This document shows positions 47,625-57,422 of a stretch of 64,000 nucleotides of DNA, in pieces. The notes under the pieces are model-generated. The model made no database searches, was not told the origin of the DNA, and saw only the letters and a program-made list of their open reading frames with translations. The DNA is taken from assembly GCA_047975215.1 (NCBI GenBank), contig JBKEDD010000005.1, positions 208,878 to 272,877 on the forward strand, written 5' to 3'. Made by a program: the position numbers and the translations under genes. This DNA comes from JAGRMG01 sp047975215. GTDB lineage: Bacteria; Pseudomonadota; Alphaproteobacteria; Rhodobacterales; Rhodobacteraceae. Positions within the stretch are counted from its first letter, which is position 1, and each line of letters opens with the position of its first letter.

Positions 47625-50423
47625 ATGACCACACGATTCGGCAAGGGCTGTCATCTGCACCTGATCGACGGATCGGCCTTCGTATTTCGCGCCTTTCATG
47701 CGCTGCCGCCATTGACGCGCAAGTCCGACGGGCTGCCGGTCGGGGCGGTGGCGGGGTTCTGCAACATGCTGCAACGCTATGTCGACGGCGATCACGGCGC
47801 GGATGCGCCGACGCATATCGCGGTGATCTTCGACAAGGGCAGCCACACGTTCCGCAACGAGCTGTATCCCGACTACAAGGCCAACCGCGAGGAGATGCCC
47901 GAGGCTTTGCGCCCGCAGATCCCGCTGACCCGTGCCGCAACCGAGGCGTTCAACATCGCCTGCGAGGAGGTCGAGGGTTTCGAGGCTGACGATATCATCG
48001 CAACACTTTCCGTGCAGGCGCGCGAGGCCGGCGGGCGGGTGACGATAGTGTCGTCGGACAAGGACCTGATGCAGCTGGTCGGCGGCGGGGTCGAAATGCT
48101 GGACGCGATGAAGAACCGCCGCATCGACCGCGACGGTGTGGTCGAGAAATTCGGCGTGCCCCCCGAGCGTGTGGTGGACGTGCAGGCGCTGGCGGGCGAT
48201 TCGGTGGACAACGTGCCGGGCGCCCCGGGCATCGGGATCAAGACCGCGGCTCTGCTGATCAACGAATACGGCGATCTGGAAACGCTCCTGAACCGCGCGG
48301 GCGAGATCAGGCAGCCCAAGCGCCGCCAGACGCTTCTGGACATGCGCGAACAGATCGAGCTGTCCAAGCGCCTGGTGCAGCTGGATGTGAACACGCCGCT
48401 GGATTTCGGGCTGGACGATCTGGAAATGCGCGATCCCGATCCGGACCGGCTGATGGCGTTCCTGGCGGAAATGGAGTTTCGTACGCTGTCGCGCCGGATC
48501 GCCGAGAAGCTGGATGTCGAGCCGCCGGCCATTCCCGAGACCCAGGCGCCGGATGCGGGCAGGCCGCTTCCGCCCGTCCCGTTCGACGCGGCGGGCTATG
48601 AATGCGTGCGCGATGCGGACCGGCTGAAGGCGTGGATCGGCCGGATCCGGGATCGCGGACTGGTGGCGGTTGATACCGAAACCACCGGGCTTGACGAAAT
48701 GGTTGCCGGGCTGGTCGGCATATCGCTGTGCGTCGAGCCGGGATCGGCCTGCTATATTCCGCTGGCGCATCGCAATGGCGGCAATGACGACCTGTTCGGC
48801 ACGGATGCGCTGGCCGAAGGTCAGATGCCCGTGGGCGAGGCGCTGGCGTTGCTGAAACCGGTGCTTGAGGACGCATCGGTCCTCAAGATCGGGCAGAACA
48901 TGAAGTACGACGCCAAGATACTGGCCCGCCAGGGCATCGAGGTGGCCCCGATCGACGACACCATGCTGTTGTCCTACGCCATGCATGCGGGTTTGCACGG
49001 GCATGGAATGGATACGCTCAGCGAACGTTATCTGGATCACATCCCGATACCGATCAAGCCGTTGCTGGGCAGCGGCAAGTCGGCGATCACCTTCGACAAG
49101 GTGGCGGTCGGTGAGGCGACCGCCTATGCCGCCGAGGATGCCGACATCACCCTGCGCCTGTGGCAGACCTTCAGGCCGCAACTGCACCGCGAGAAGGTGA
49201 CGACGGTCTACGAGACGCTGGAACGGCCGCTGGTGCCGGTGCTGGCGCGGATGGAGATGCACGGCATCAGGGTGGATCGCGAGACGCTGTCGCGCATGTC
49301 AAACGCATTCGCGCAGAAGATGGCGGGGCTCGAGGCCGAGATCCATGAACTCGCGGGCGAGAAATTCAACGTCGGATCGCCCAAGCAGCTGGGCGAAATC
49401 CTGTTCGACAAGATGGGGATCGAGGGCGGCAAGCGCGGCAAGACCGGCGCCTATGCCACCGGCGCCGACGTGCTGGAAGACCTGGCGACAGGGCACGAAC
49501 TGCCCGCCCGGGTGCTGGACTGGCGCCAGCTCAGCAAGCTGAAATCGACCTACACGGACGCGTTGCAGGATCATATCAATCCGGAAACCGGGCGCGTGCA
49601 TACCTCATACGTCATTTCCGGGGCGAGCACCGGGCGCCTTGCCTCGACCGATCCGAACCTTCAGAACATCCCCGTGCGCACCGAAGAGGGGCGCCGTATC
49701 CGCGAGGCGTTCGTTGCGGATCCGGGCAACGTGCTGCTTTCGCTGGACTATTCGCAGATCGAGCTTCGCATCCTGGCGCATATTGCCGATATCGCGGAAC
49801 TGAAGCAGGCCTTTGCCGACGGGCTCGACATTCATGCGATGACCGCATCGGAAATGTTCGGCGTGCCGCTGGAAGACATGACGCCCGAGATCCGCCGGCA
49901 GGCCAAGGCGATCAATTTCGGCGTGATCTACGGCATCTCGGGCTTCGGGCTGGCGCGCAACCTGCGCATCCCGCGGGCCGAGGCGCAGGGCTTCATCGAC
50001 CGCTATTTCGAACGCTTTCCGGGCATCCGCGCCTATATGGACGACACCGTGGCCTTCGCCAGGGAACACGGGTTCGTCCAAACCCTGTTCGGGCGGCGTA
50101 TCCATACGCCGGAAATCGGCGCCAAGGGGCCGCGCGCCGGGTTTGCCTGGCGCGCCGCGATCAACGCGCCGATCCAGGGCACGGCGGCGGATGTGATCCG
50201 CCGCGCGATGATCCGCATGCCGGCGGCAATTGACGGGCTGCCGGCGAAGATGCTGTTGCAGGTGCACGACGAATTGCTGTTCGAGGTCGCGAAAGGGGCG
50301 GTCGATCAGGTGACGAAGGCGGCCCGCGACGTGATGGAAAATGCCGCCGACCCCGCTGTCCGGCTCGACGTGAAGCTGACCGTGGATGCGGGCCAGGGGG
50401 CCAACTGGGCCGAGGCGCACTGA
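47625..50423 (+). CDS. polA: DNA polymerase I
   Basis: 932 residues. The 5' nuclease is at about 1-290 (HLIDGSAFVFRAFHALPPL, FDKGSHTFRNELYPDYKANR). The 3'-5' proofreading domain is at about 315-520 with intact DEDD residues (AVDTETTGLD, YAAEDADIT). The polymerase domain follows with motif A LSLDYSQIELRIL, motif B RRQAKAINFGVIYGIS and motif C QVHDEL. It fills gaps in repair and removes RNA primers. ATG 47625 follows GGGGAGA. The gene converges on tamB 35 bases away. Confidence 0.97.
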   Translation: MTTRFGKGCHLHLIDGSAFVFRAFHALPPLTRKSDGLPVGAVAGFCNMLQRYVDGDHGADAPTHIAVIFDKGSHTFRNELYPDYKANREEMPEALRPQIPLTRAATEAFNIACEEVEGFEADDIIATLSVQAREAGGRVTIVSSDKDLMQLVGGGVEMLDAMKNRRIDRDGVVEKFGVPPERVVDVQALAGDSVDNVPGAPGIGIKTAALLINEYGDLETLLNRAGEIRQPKRRQTLLDMREQIELSKRLVQLDVNTPLDFGLDDLEMRDPDPDRLMAFLAEMEFRTLSRRIAEKLDVEPPAIPETQAPDAGRPLPPVPFDAAGYECVRDADRLKAWIGRIRDRGLVAVDTETTGLDEMVAGLVGISLCVEPGSACYIPLAHRNGGNDDLFGTDALAEGQMPVGEALALLKPVLEDASVLKIGQNMKYDAKILARQGIEVAPIDDTMLLSYAMHAGLHGHGMDTLSERYLDHIPIPIKPLLGSGKSAITFDKVAVGEATAYAAEDADITLRLWQTFRPQLHREKVTTVYETLERPLVPVLARMEMHGIRVDRETLSRMSNAFAQKMAGLEAEIHELAGEKFNVGSPKQLGEILFDKMGIEGGKRGKTGAYATGADVLEDLATGHELPARVLDWRQLSKLKSTYTDALQDHINPETGRVHTSYVISGASTGRLASTDPNLQNIPVRTEEGRRIREAFVADPGNVLLSLDYSQIELRILAHIADIAELKQAFADGLDIHAMTASEMFGVPLEDMTPEIRRQAKAINFGVIYGISGFGLARNLRIPRAEAQGFIDRYFERFPGIRAYMDDTVAFAREHGFVQTLFGRRIHTPEIGAKGPRAGFAWRAAINAPIQGTAADVIRRAMIRMPAAIDGLPAKMLLQVHDELLFEVAKGAVDQVTKAARDVMENAADPAVRLDVKLTVDAGQGANWAEAH

Positions 50424-50458
50424 ACGCCCCCCGGCCATCGCGGCCCGGACCCGGCATT

Positions 50459-53400
50459 TCAGTAGTCGCGTTCGAAGAAGATACCCAGCGCGGTGTCGCC
50501 GGAATTGTCGACGGTGCCCTTCAGTGTCACCGAGTCGCTGACATCCAGGTTCAGGTTCAGTTCGGTTTCGCCCTCGGTGTTGACCGAGAAATCGGTATAG
50601 ACGTTTTCCGACAGATAGCCGCCGCCGCGCAGCAGACCGGCGCCGCCGGCATCGGAGCCCACGCCGACGGTATCGGCGCCGGTCGCGTCCCTCACCGTGC
50701 CGGACACGCCGCCCCCGCCGCTGCGCAGCCGGGCCAGCGAGGCCGCCATCTGCGCGATTACCAGCGGCGAAAGTTCGGAAAAGCGGTTGCCGAACAGCAG
50801 CATCGCCAGCGCCTCTTCCGAGGGGCGCTCGGGTTCCGAGTAGACCTTGATCTCGGGGGCGTCCAGCGGCCCGGAGATTTCGATGGTGGCCTGGCCTTCC
50901 GAGGTGCTGGTGGAGGACTGGAAGTCGACATAGGGTTTGAGATCGCCTTGCAGGTCGATGACGCCGTGCGTCAGTTTCAGCCGCCGCCCGAACAGGTCCA
51001 GCGCCCCGCGGATCAGTTCGATCTGGCCCGCCGGTTCGACCTGCGCCGTGGTGCCGCGCAGAAGGATGTCGCCGCCCATCTCGGCCTGCAAGCCGTAGCC
51101 GCGCGCATAGACCCGGTCGCCGTTCACGAGACGCAGGTTCAGGCCGATCACCGGGCCGCCATTGCCGTTGCCGTTTTCGATCAGCCCGGCGCGCTGGCGC
51201 GTGGCGCGCACCGCCGCGGGTTCGCCCTGATGCGCCATCGGCGGTATCGGCGCCGCCCCCGCCGCGCCCGAGGCGGTGTTGAGGTTGATTTCGGTCCTGC
51301 CAAAGCGGATTTCGCCCGACAGGTCGCCGTTTCCGGCCAGAGGCCCGGCATAGACCAGTTGGCCGCTGGCCGATGTGGAATAGCTGAGGTTGTCGCTCAG
51401 CACCAGGTTCGACAGATCGGCGGTCAGGCGCCCGTCGAAGGGCGGGCTCAGCGCCACGGCTCCGCCGACGCGAAAATTGCCGCCCGCACGCAGCCCGCCG
51501 GTCATGGAGATGTCGGCGCGGCTGTCGGCGATAGTCACGGTGGCGCCGATGTTCTCGACGGTCTGGGCCACCGACGGGATGGCAATGACGGTGCCGGACG
51601 TGGTGACGGTGCCGCGCAGCGCGGCCAGTGAAGGTTTGCCCCTCAGCGTCAGGTCGAAATTCGCCGGGCCGTCGACGGAATTGGGCGAGATGAACAGGTT
51701 GGCCGCGTTGAGCCGCAATTGCCCCTTGGCCGCCAGATCGGTCTTTCCCGAACTTTCGTCGAACGAGCCGGTGACATGGCTGGATATGCCGGCCGGGCCC
51801 TCGGCGTTGGGGTCGATCTCCCAGATTCCCGCCGGATCGCGCCGGGCCCGGCCCTTTGCCGTCACGCTGCCGGTGAGTTCCGGCACCAGCCGTTCGAGCC
51901 GTGCAAGTTCGGCGCTGAACCTCACCCCCGCCCCGCCGTCCGGCGCGATGATCCCGGTCAGGTCGGCATGGGAGGATTGCGGCCCCACCAGCCGCAGCCG
52001 GCCGCCCCAGCCCTCGGGGCTGCGCCGGCTCTGGCCCGTCAGTTTCAGCGGACCGGACAGTCCGGGGATCAGCAGCGCCAGATCCGCGAGTTCCGCGCTC
52101 AGGCGCAACGTTCCGGCCTTGCTGCTGAGCCGGCCCTCGGCATCGGCTGAAAGCTGTGTGCCGTTCAGCCGGAAAGCGCGCAGGTTCATCCCGGTTTCGT
52201 CGCGGACGGCATCGAAATGCAGTACCGACTGCCCGGCGATCAGCGGGTCGAGCTTTTCGATTCCCGTGGCGAGATCCTGTGCGCGGGCGTCGAGCACGAT
52301 ATCGAAGCCGCCCGACAGCGGTGTGCCGCTGCCGGTGATCTGCGCGTTGGCCGTGCCGCCAAGGTCCAACCCCGCCAGCCCGGAAAAGCGGCTCAGATCG
52401 GCCGCGCCGGCGCTGATGCTGCCCTGCATCTTCAGGCCGCTGTCCAACCCGCGCAGGGTTCCGTCCACCGTGGCGCGGTAGTCGGGTCCGTTCACCCCGA
52501 ACCCGTCGAGGCGAAGTACGCCATCGTTGCCGAAGGCGAAATGACCGTCCAGCGACAGTTCCGGCCCCACCGCCGCCGCCTGTGCCGGATCGGCCAGGTC
52601 GATGCCCTGCGCGACAGCGCGCACGTTGCCCTCGATGCGCGATCCGTCGGCGCCGCCCATACTGCCGGCGCCCGAGATGCGCGTCATGCCGACCGAGACG
52701 CCGGGCCGCTCAAGCCCTTCGGCCTGCATCTGCAGCGCCCAGCCGTCGCCCTGTGCCCGGTCCGTCCGGGCCGTGAACGCGGCGCGGGCGAGCGTCGTCT
52801 TCGGCCCGGTCATCGGCAGCAGAACGCGATTGCCGTCGGGCGGCGTGATGCCGCCCTGAAAATCCACCATCTCGACCGCGCCTTGGGCGTCGATGGCAAG
52901 CGATCCCTCAAGGCTCAGCGCGTCCGATCTGACGCTGAGTTCGCCGATCTCGACACGGCCTTCCCCGTCCCGCGCACCGTCCAGAACCAGGCGCGTGTCG
53001 GTGCCGAAGAACGCGCGGTATTCGGGGGGCAGAAATGGCGTCAGGTCGCCGCCCAGACCGGCCGCAAAGGTGATGCCGCCCGCAGTGTCAGGCGTGTCCG
53101 ACAGCGCGTCGGCGCGCAGCCGAACCTGGCCCGAGACCCGTTGCACGCCGTCGCTGGCCAGCGCGATATCGGCGGTGAAATCGGAAACCGGCCCCTCGCC
53201 CGCGGCGGTCAGGCTCAGCGGCGGGCGGCCCGGCAGTTTCAGCGCCGCCGAGATCAGCCCGCCGGCGTTTTCGTTTACGGAAAGATCCAGCGCGATGTCG
53301 CGGGTCGCGTTGTCGAACCGCGCCATCAGCCCGATGGTGTCGCTTGGCCGGTCAAGCCGTGCGACCGAAAGGTTGGTATCAAGCGCGCCCTCGGCCAGCG

Positions 53401-53905
53401 TCAGCGTGCCGTCCACCTTCAGTTCGGCAGCGACACCGACCACCGGTTCGCCCAGTTCCAGCCGCCCGACCGAGATTTCGCCAAGTTCGATGGCCACCGG
53501 AAGGTCGGGCACCTGGAACGGCGTGGCTTCGGGCGCCGGCAGGTCGGTATCGGTCGTGGTCGGGCCGGGCAGGCGCTCGATGATGATCTCGTCGGCGCCC
53601 AGCGTATTGACGGAAAAGTGGCCGCGCACCAGAGCCAGGCGGTTCCAGTCGAGCACGGCGCCCTTCATCGTCAGCCACACGCCCCGGTCGTCCGAGACGG
53701 TAAGCTGTTCGATTGTGGCGCGCGAACTGAAAGTGCCCTCAAGGCCGCTCACGCGGACCTTGCGGTTTTCATCCGACAGCGTGTCCTGAAGGAAATTGAC
53801 CAGCAGACCGCCGGCGTCCTCTCCTGAATCGCTCTCGTCCTGCGCCCGCGCCGGCGCGGTCAGGGCCAGGGTCAGGACCAGCGCATATGCCGCAAACCGC
53901 TTCAA
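50459..53905 (-). CDS. tamB: Translocation and assembly module protein TamB
   Basis: 1148 residues. Signal/anchor segment about 1-21, then long beta-helical repeats that bridge the periplasm, and a C-terminal DUF490 domain (VEPAGQIELIRGALDLFGRRLKL, LKPYVDFQSSTS) ending in the typical aromatic GIFFERDY. It works with TamA to move lipids or fold outer-membrane proteins. Its start overlaps the tamA stop by 4 bases. Repeats are regular, with no truncation seen. Confidence 0.92.
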   Translation of the reverse strand: MKRFAAYALVLTLALTAPARAQDESDSGEDAGGLLVNFLQDTLSDENRKVRVSGLEGTFSSRATIEQLTVSDDRGVWLTMKGAVLDWNRLALVRGHFSVNTLGADEIIIERLPGPTTTDTDLPAPEATPFQVPDLPVAIELGEISVGRLELGEPVVGVAAELKVDGTLTLAEGALDTNLSVARLDRPSDTIGLMARFDNATRDIALDLSVNENAGGLISAALKLPGRPPLSLTAAGEGPVSDFTADIALASDGVQRVSGQVRLRADALSDTPDTAGGITFAAGLGGDLTPFLPPEYRAFFGTDTRLVLDGARDGEGRVEIGELSVRSDALSLEGSLAIDAQGAVEMVDFQGGITPPDGNRVLLPMTGPKTTLARAAFTARTDRAQGDGWALQMQAEGLERPGVSVGMTRISGAGSMGGADGSRIEGNVRAVAQGIDLADPAQAAAVGPELSLDGHFAFGNDGVLRLDGFGVNGPDYRATVDGTLRGLDSGLKMQGSISAGAADLSRFSGLAGLDLGGTANAQITGSGTPLSGGFDIVLDARAQDLATGIEKLDPLIAGQSVLHFDAVRDETGMNLRAFRLNGTQLSADAEGRLSSKAGTLRLSAELADLALLIPGLSGPLKLTGQSRRSPEGWGGRLRLVGPQSSHADLTGIIAPDGGAGVRFSAELARLERLVPELTGSVTAKGRARRDPAGIWEIDPNAEGPAGISSHVTGSFDESSGKTDLAAKGQLRLNAANLFISPNSVDGPANFDLTLRGKPSLAALRGTVTTSGTVIAIPSVAQTVENIGATVTIADSRADISMTGGLRAGGNFRVGGAVALSPPFDGRLTADLSNLVLSDNLSYSTSASGQLVYAGPLAGNGDLSGEIRFGRTEINLNTASGAAGAAPIPPMAHQGEPAAVRATRQRAGLIENGNGNGGPVIGLNLRLVNGDRVYARGYGLQAEMGGDILLRGTTAQVEPAGQIELIRGALDLFGRRLKLTHGVIDLQGDLKPYVDFQSSTSTSEGQATIEISGPLDAPEIKVYSEPERPSEEALAMLLFGNRFSELSPLVIAQMAASLARLRSGGGGVSGTVRDATGADTVGVGSDAGGAGLLRGGGYLSENVYTDFSVNTEGETELNLNLDVSDSVTLKGTVDNSGDTALGIFFERDY

Positions 53906-55707
53906 AACGCCTGTCCTATGCCGATATAGAATTGCAGCCCGTCGCCGGTGCTGCCGCTCACCGGCCAGGCCAGATCCAGCCGCACCGGCCCGAAGCCGCC
54001 CAGATCGTAGCGCACCCCGATGCCGGCGCCGGCATGGCGCGGCGAGCCGCTGTCGATCAGAGAGCCGCTGTCCACGGCGCCGAAATCGTAAAACCCGACC
54101 AGCGAGATCTTTTCGGTGATATGTCCGCGCAGTTCGGTCGAAAGCCCAAGGAAAGACCGGCCGCCGGCGATGGCGGCACCGACCGGCACCCCGAGCGATT
54201 CGTAGGGCTGGCCGCGCACGGTGCCGGCTCCGCCGGAAAAGAACAGCAGATCGGGCGAGACCGTGGACAGTGGTGCGCCGACGACCGAACCGAGCTGAAG
54301 CCTGCCTGCCAGAACGATACGGTCCGAGGCGAGCGGGCTCCAGTATCCGCGTGCATCAAGCGTGATCTGGCCGCCCGATTCGGTACCGCTCAGCCCGACG
54401 AAGGGGCTGACCCGCGTGTTCAGATAGAAGCCTTCAGTGGCATTGACCTTGTTGTCGCGACGGTCCCATTCCAGACGGGCGGGCACCACGGCATAACGGA
54501 ACTTGCGGCTGGTGCCGAACGCGTCGTCGGCCGACGAATAGGCCGCGTTCAGGGATATTTCGCCAAACAGTTCGGGGGAAAAGAACCGCTTGACACCGAT
54601 CCCGAGCCGGGCGCGGGAGAGGTCATAGTTGGTCCGGTTCAGGCGTTCCAGTTCGGCGATGTAGAAGATGCTGTCATCCGGGCCCAGCCGGTCGGGCCGG
54701 TCCAGCCGCAGTGAAAAGGTGCCGTCGATATTCTCGGTGCCGCCGATATTGCGCACCCGCGATTCGAATTGCAGCCGTTCGGCGCCGTGAAACAGGTTCC
54801 GGTGCGTCCAGCGAAACGATAGTTCCAGCCCGGTGCGCGAGGACAGTTCGGCGCCGACCGACAGACGCCGCGGCGGCAGATCCTGGATTTCGGTGGTGAA
54901 GTCGAGCGTTCCATCGGCGTTGGGCTGTTCGGCCTCGCGTATGGCCACTGAGGAGAACGTGCCGGTACGCCGCAGCCGGGTGCCGGCGCGTTGCAGCTTG
55001 TCGGGGTCATAGACCTCGCCCGTGGGAAAGCCGGCAATGCGGCGGATCGAGGTTTCCCGCACCGCGCTTTCGCCCGTTACCGTCATCCTGCCAAAGCGCA
55101 GCAGGGGGCCGGGCCGCAGTTCGATATCGGCGTCGAGTTCTGCCGCGGGGTGGCGCGCGACGATGCGTTGCCGGCCCACGCCCGCCTTGGCATGACCCGC
55201 CGCGCGCCAGCCGTTCACGCCGGCAACCGCCGCTTCCTGGATGCGGCCCGTGCCGGCGGGCCGGCCCGAGGCAAAGTCATCCGGGATTTCGGTGCCGGGC
55301 GCCAACGGCGCGATCGCGGCCCGGCCGAACCGGAACGGGCGCCCGGGATCGACGGTGATCACGATCTTCGCGACCCGCGACGGCGGCGTAAGCGGTTCGA
55401 TACTGGCGGCCTCGCGCCCGTCCAGCCGAATGTGGACGACGGAGCTGAAATAGCCTTCGTCGTAGAGAACCTGGACCAGCGTGCGGTAATCGGACAGCGA
55501 CGCGGCCAGCAGTTCCTGAACCGTGTTCAGCCCGCGGGTCTGCGCCGACATCACCGCCGAGGCGCGGGCCAGGCGATCGCGAAGATCTTCCGGCGCGCCG
55601 GGCGCGTCAAGCGCGGTTTCGTAGGCCAGAACGGGGGCGCCCGCGAAAATGGAGCAAATCAGAACGATGGCCCGCAGCGCGGCGACGCATCGACCCTTGT
55701 TCGACAT
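53902..55707 (-). CDS. tamA: Outer membrane assembly protein TamA (BamA/Omp85 family)
   Basis: 601 residues from the ATG at 55707. Signal peptide about 1-26 (FAGAPVLA). Residues 30-250 form the POTRA repeats, and 270-601 the Omp85 barrel with RHLFHGAERLQF-type strands and the LLFFSGGAGTVRGQPYESLG insertion that matches the family's VRGY/F motif (here VRGQPYE). It ends in an aromatic strand, YIGIGQAF. It is paired with TamB by a 4-base overlap. Upstream is a 205-base space before the P450 gene. Confidence 0.92.
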   Translation of the reverse strand: MSNKGRCVAALRAIVLICSIFAGAPVLAYETALDAPGAPEDLRDRLARASAVMSAQTRGLNTVQELLAASLSDYRTLVQVLYDEGYFSSVVHIRLDGREAASIEPLTPPSRVAKIVITVDPGRPFRFGRAAIAPLAPGTEIPDDFASGRPAGTGRIQEAAVAGVNGWRAAGHAKAGVGRQRIVARHPAAELDADIELRPGPLLRFGRMTVTGESAVRETSIRRIAGFPTGEVYDPDKLQRAGTRLRRTGTFSSVAIREAEQPNADGTLDFTTEIQDLPPRRLSVGAELSSRTGLELSFRWTHRNLFHGAERLQFESRVRNIGGTENIDGTFSLRLDRPDRLGPDDSIFYIAELERLNRTNYDLSRARLGIGVKRFFSPELFGEISLNAAYSSADDAFGTSRKFRYAVVPARLEWDRRDNKVNATEGFYLNTRVSPFVGLSGTESGGQITLDARGYWSPLASDRIVLAGRLQLGSVVGAPLSTVSPDLLFFSGGAGTVRGQPYESLGVPVGAAIAGGRSFLGLSTELRGHITEKISLVGFYDFGAVDSGSLIDSGSPRHAGAGIGVRYDLGGFGPVRLDLAWPVSGSTGDGLQFYIGIGQAF

Positions 55708-55912
55708 TGACGGGCTCCAGGCTGCCTCAATCTTCAACACGCGCCACCTTGTGCGTGACTCGCAACATTGCGGGCACAATACACACCATATCCGGGGGAA
55801 CAAATGCGTTTCCCGGGCCTGCTCATCAAGTTGTTGTGGTCCGGCGGCTTTCCGCCCGGATCAGCGCGGCCGGTCGGCCCGGGGCTTGCGCGGCGCGGCG
55901 ATCCGCGCCGGT

Positions 55913-57301
55913 TCACGCGGCGGACGACACCTGCGAAGCCCGGGGGTTCAACGGCGCGGCAGTCAGGATCATCGGGCCGCCGGGGCGCATGGTGAAGGTC
56001 AGAACCGGTTCGGGAACCGGATGTGCGCCCGGGGCGAATTCAAGCTCGCGCAACAGCGACGCCAACAGCACCATGATTTCGGTTTCGGCATATTGCGCGC
56101 CGATGCAGACGCGCGGTCCGTCGCCGAACGGAATGAACTGCCCGCGCGGATATTTAGTGCCCATGAACCGGTCCGCGCGGTAGCTTTCGGGGGCGTCCCA
56201 CAGACGCGTGTTGCGATGCAGCGAATAGACCGGAAACATGATCACGTCGCCACGCCTGAAGGTCACTTCACCGATCGTGGTCTCTTCGGTCGCGTCGCGG
56301 GCAAACAGCGCCCCCGCCGGGTAAAGCCTGAGCGTCTCGCGCACATGCGCCAGCAGCCGCGGCATGTCGGTCAGCGTCTCGAACCGCACCGGGCCGTCGG
56401 GACAGGCCGCCATGACCTCGCGGCGTAACTCCGCCTGCGCCGCCGGGTATAGGGCCAGCAGGTAAAGACCCCAGGCCAGGGTATTGGCCGAGGTTTCATA
56501 GCCAGCGGCGACGAAGGTCAGCAGGTTGTCGACGGTGGTATCGAGATCTTCGCGATCCTCCTCCAGCGCCTCTATCATCAGGTCAAGAAAATCCTCGGGC
56601 TCGGCATGCCGCTTGGCGCGGCGGCTTTCGATCACGTTGCGGCCCAGCGCGCGGACATTGCTTACCGGCGCCTTGCCCTTCAGCCATTTCAGCCGCGGCA
56701 CCCATTTGGGCAGCCCCATCAGGTCGAACAGCGACATGTAGCTGATGAAGTTGGTGAACTCGCGCAGCGCGTTGCGCACGTCGCGCTTGTCCACGGTCTC
56801 GGTGCCCGAGAACATCACGCGCGAGATATTGGTGAGCGTTGCTTCCTGCGCGGCGTCCGCCACGTCGATCTCGCCGGGCCGCGCGGCCATCGCACGGGCC
56901 ATGTCCAGCCCGGTTTCGCCGAAATGCGCGGTCAGAACCGGCAGATTGCGCGCCGCGAAGAGGGGCGCGTAGCGGCGGCGCTGTTCCTTCCATTTCTCGC
57001 CTTCCGCCAGGATCATGCCGTTGCCGACGGCCGCCCCGATCACGTTGCGGGTGAACTGCGATTTCGGGAAATGCCGGCCCCTGCCGATCAGCAGTTCCGT
57101 TATCATGTCGGGGTCGCAGACATAGTGGATATTGGCGGGGCCGCGCAGGTAGGTCTGATGCCGGGTTGCGTCGGGGATCACGGAAAAGATGTTCCTGCCG
57201 GCCTTGTGGGCAAAGGCGAGCAATCCGATCTGTTCGCTTGCCAGCCTGGCCGCCATGGGGACTGGTGTGTTGGTCTGCTGCCCTGCCTGCCTTGCGCCCA
57301 T
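55913..57301 (-). CDS. Cytochrome P450
   Basis: 462 residues. The oxygen-binding helix is VAAGYETSANTLAW, the ExxR motif is in VRETLRLYPAG, and the heme loop is FGDGPRVCIGAQ with the cysteine ligand. No membrane anchor is clear, so it should be cytoplasmic. GGGGAGGGC lies before the ATG at 57301. No ferredoxin or reductase gene adjoins it, so electrons must come from elsewhere. Hydrophobic N-terminal and I-helix sequence suggests a lipid or terpenoid substrate, but this cannot be decided. Confidence 0.93.
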   Translation of the reverse strand: MGARQAGQQTNTPVPMAARLASEQIGLLAFAHKAGRNIFSVIPDATRHQTYLRGPANIHYVCDPDMITELLIGRGRHFPKSQFTRNVIGAAVGNGMILAEGEKWKEQRRRYAPLFAARNLPVLTAHFGETGLDMARAMAARPGEIDVADAAQEATLTNISRVMFSGTETVDKRDVRNALREFTNFISYMSLFDLMGLPKWVPRLKWLKGKAPVSNVRALGRNVIESRRAKRHAEPEDFLDLMIEALEEDREDLDTTVDNLLTFVAAGYETSANTLAWGLYLLALYPAAQAELRREVMAACPDGPVRFETLTDMPRLLAHVRETLRLYPAGALFARDATEETTIGEVTFRRGDVIMFPVYSLHRNTRLWDAPESYRADRFMGTKYPRGQFIPFGDGPRVCIGAQYAETEIMVLLASLLRELEFAPGAHPVPEPVLTFTMRPGGPMILTAAPLNPRASQVSSAA

Positions 57302-57422
57302 CGGCGTGCCCTCCCCTGGGAACCGGTGCCGGATATGCCTGCCCGAAGCTGCATCTTTGGCGCATGTTAGACGGCGCCACCCGTTGCGGCAATGCCGCAA
57401 TCGGCCGACGCACGAATTCGGC

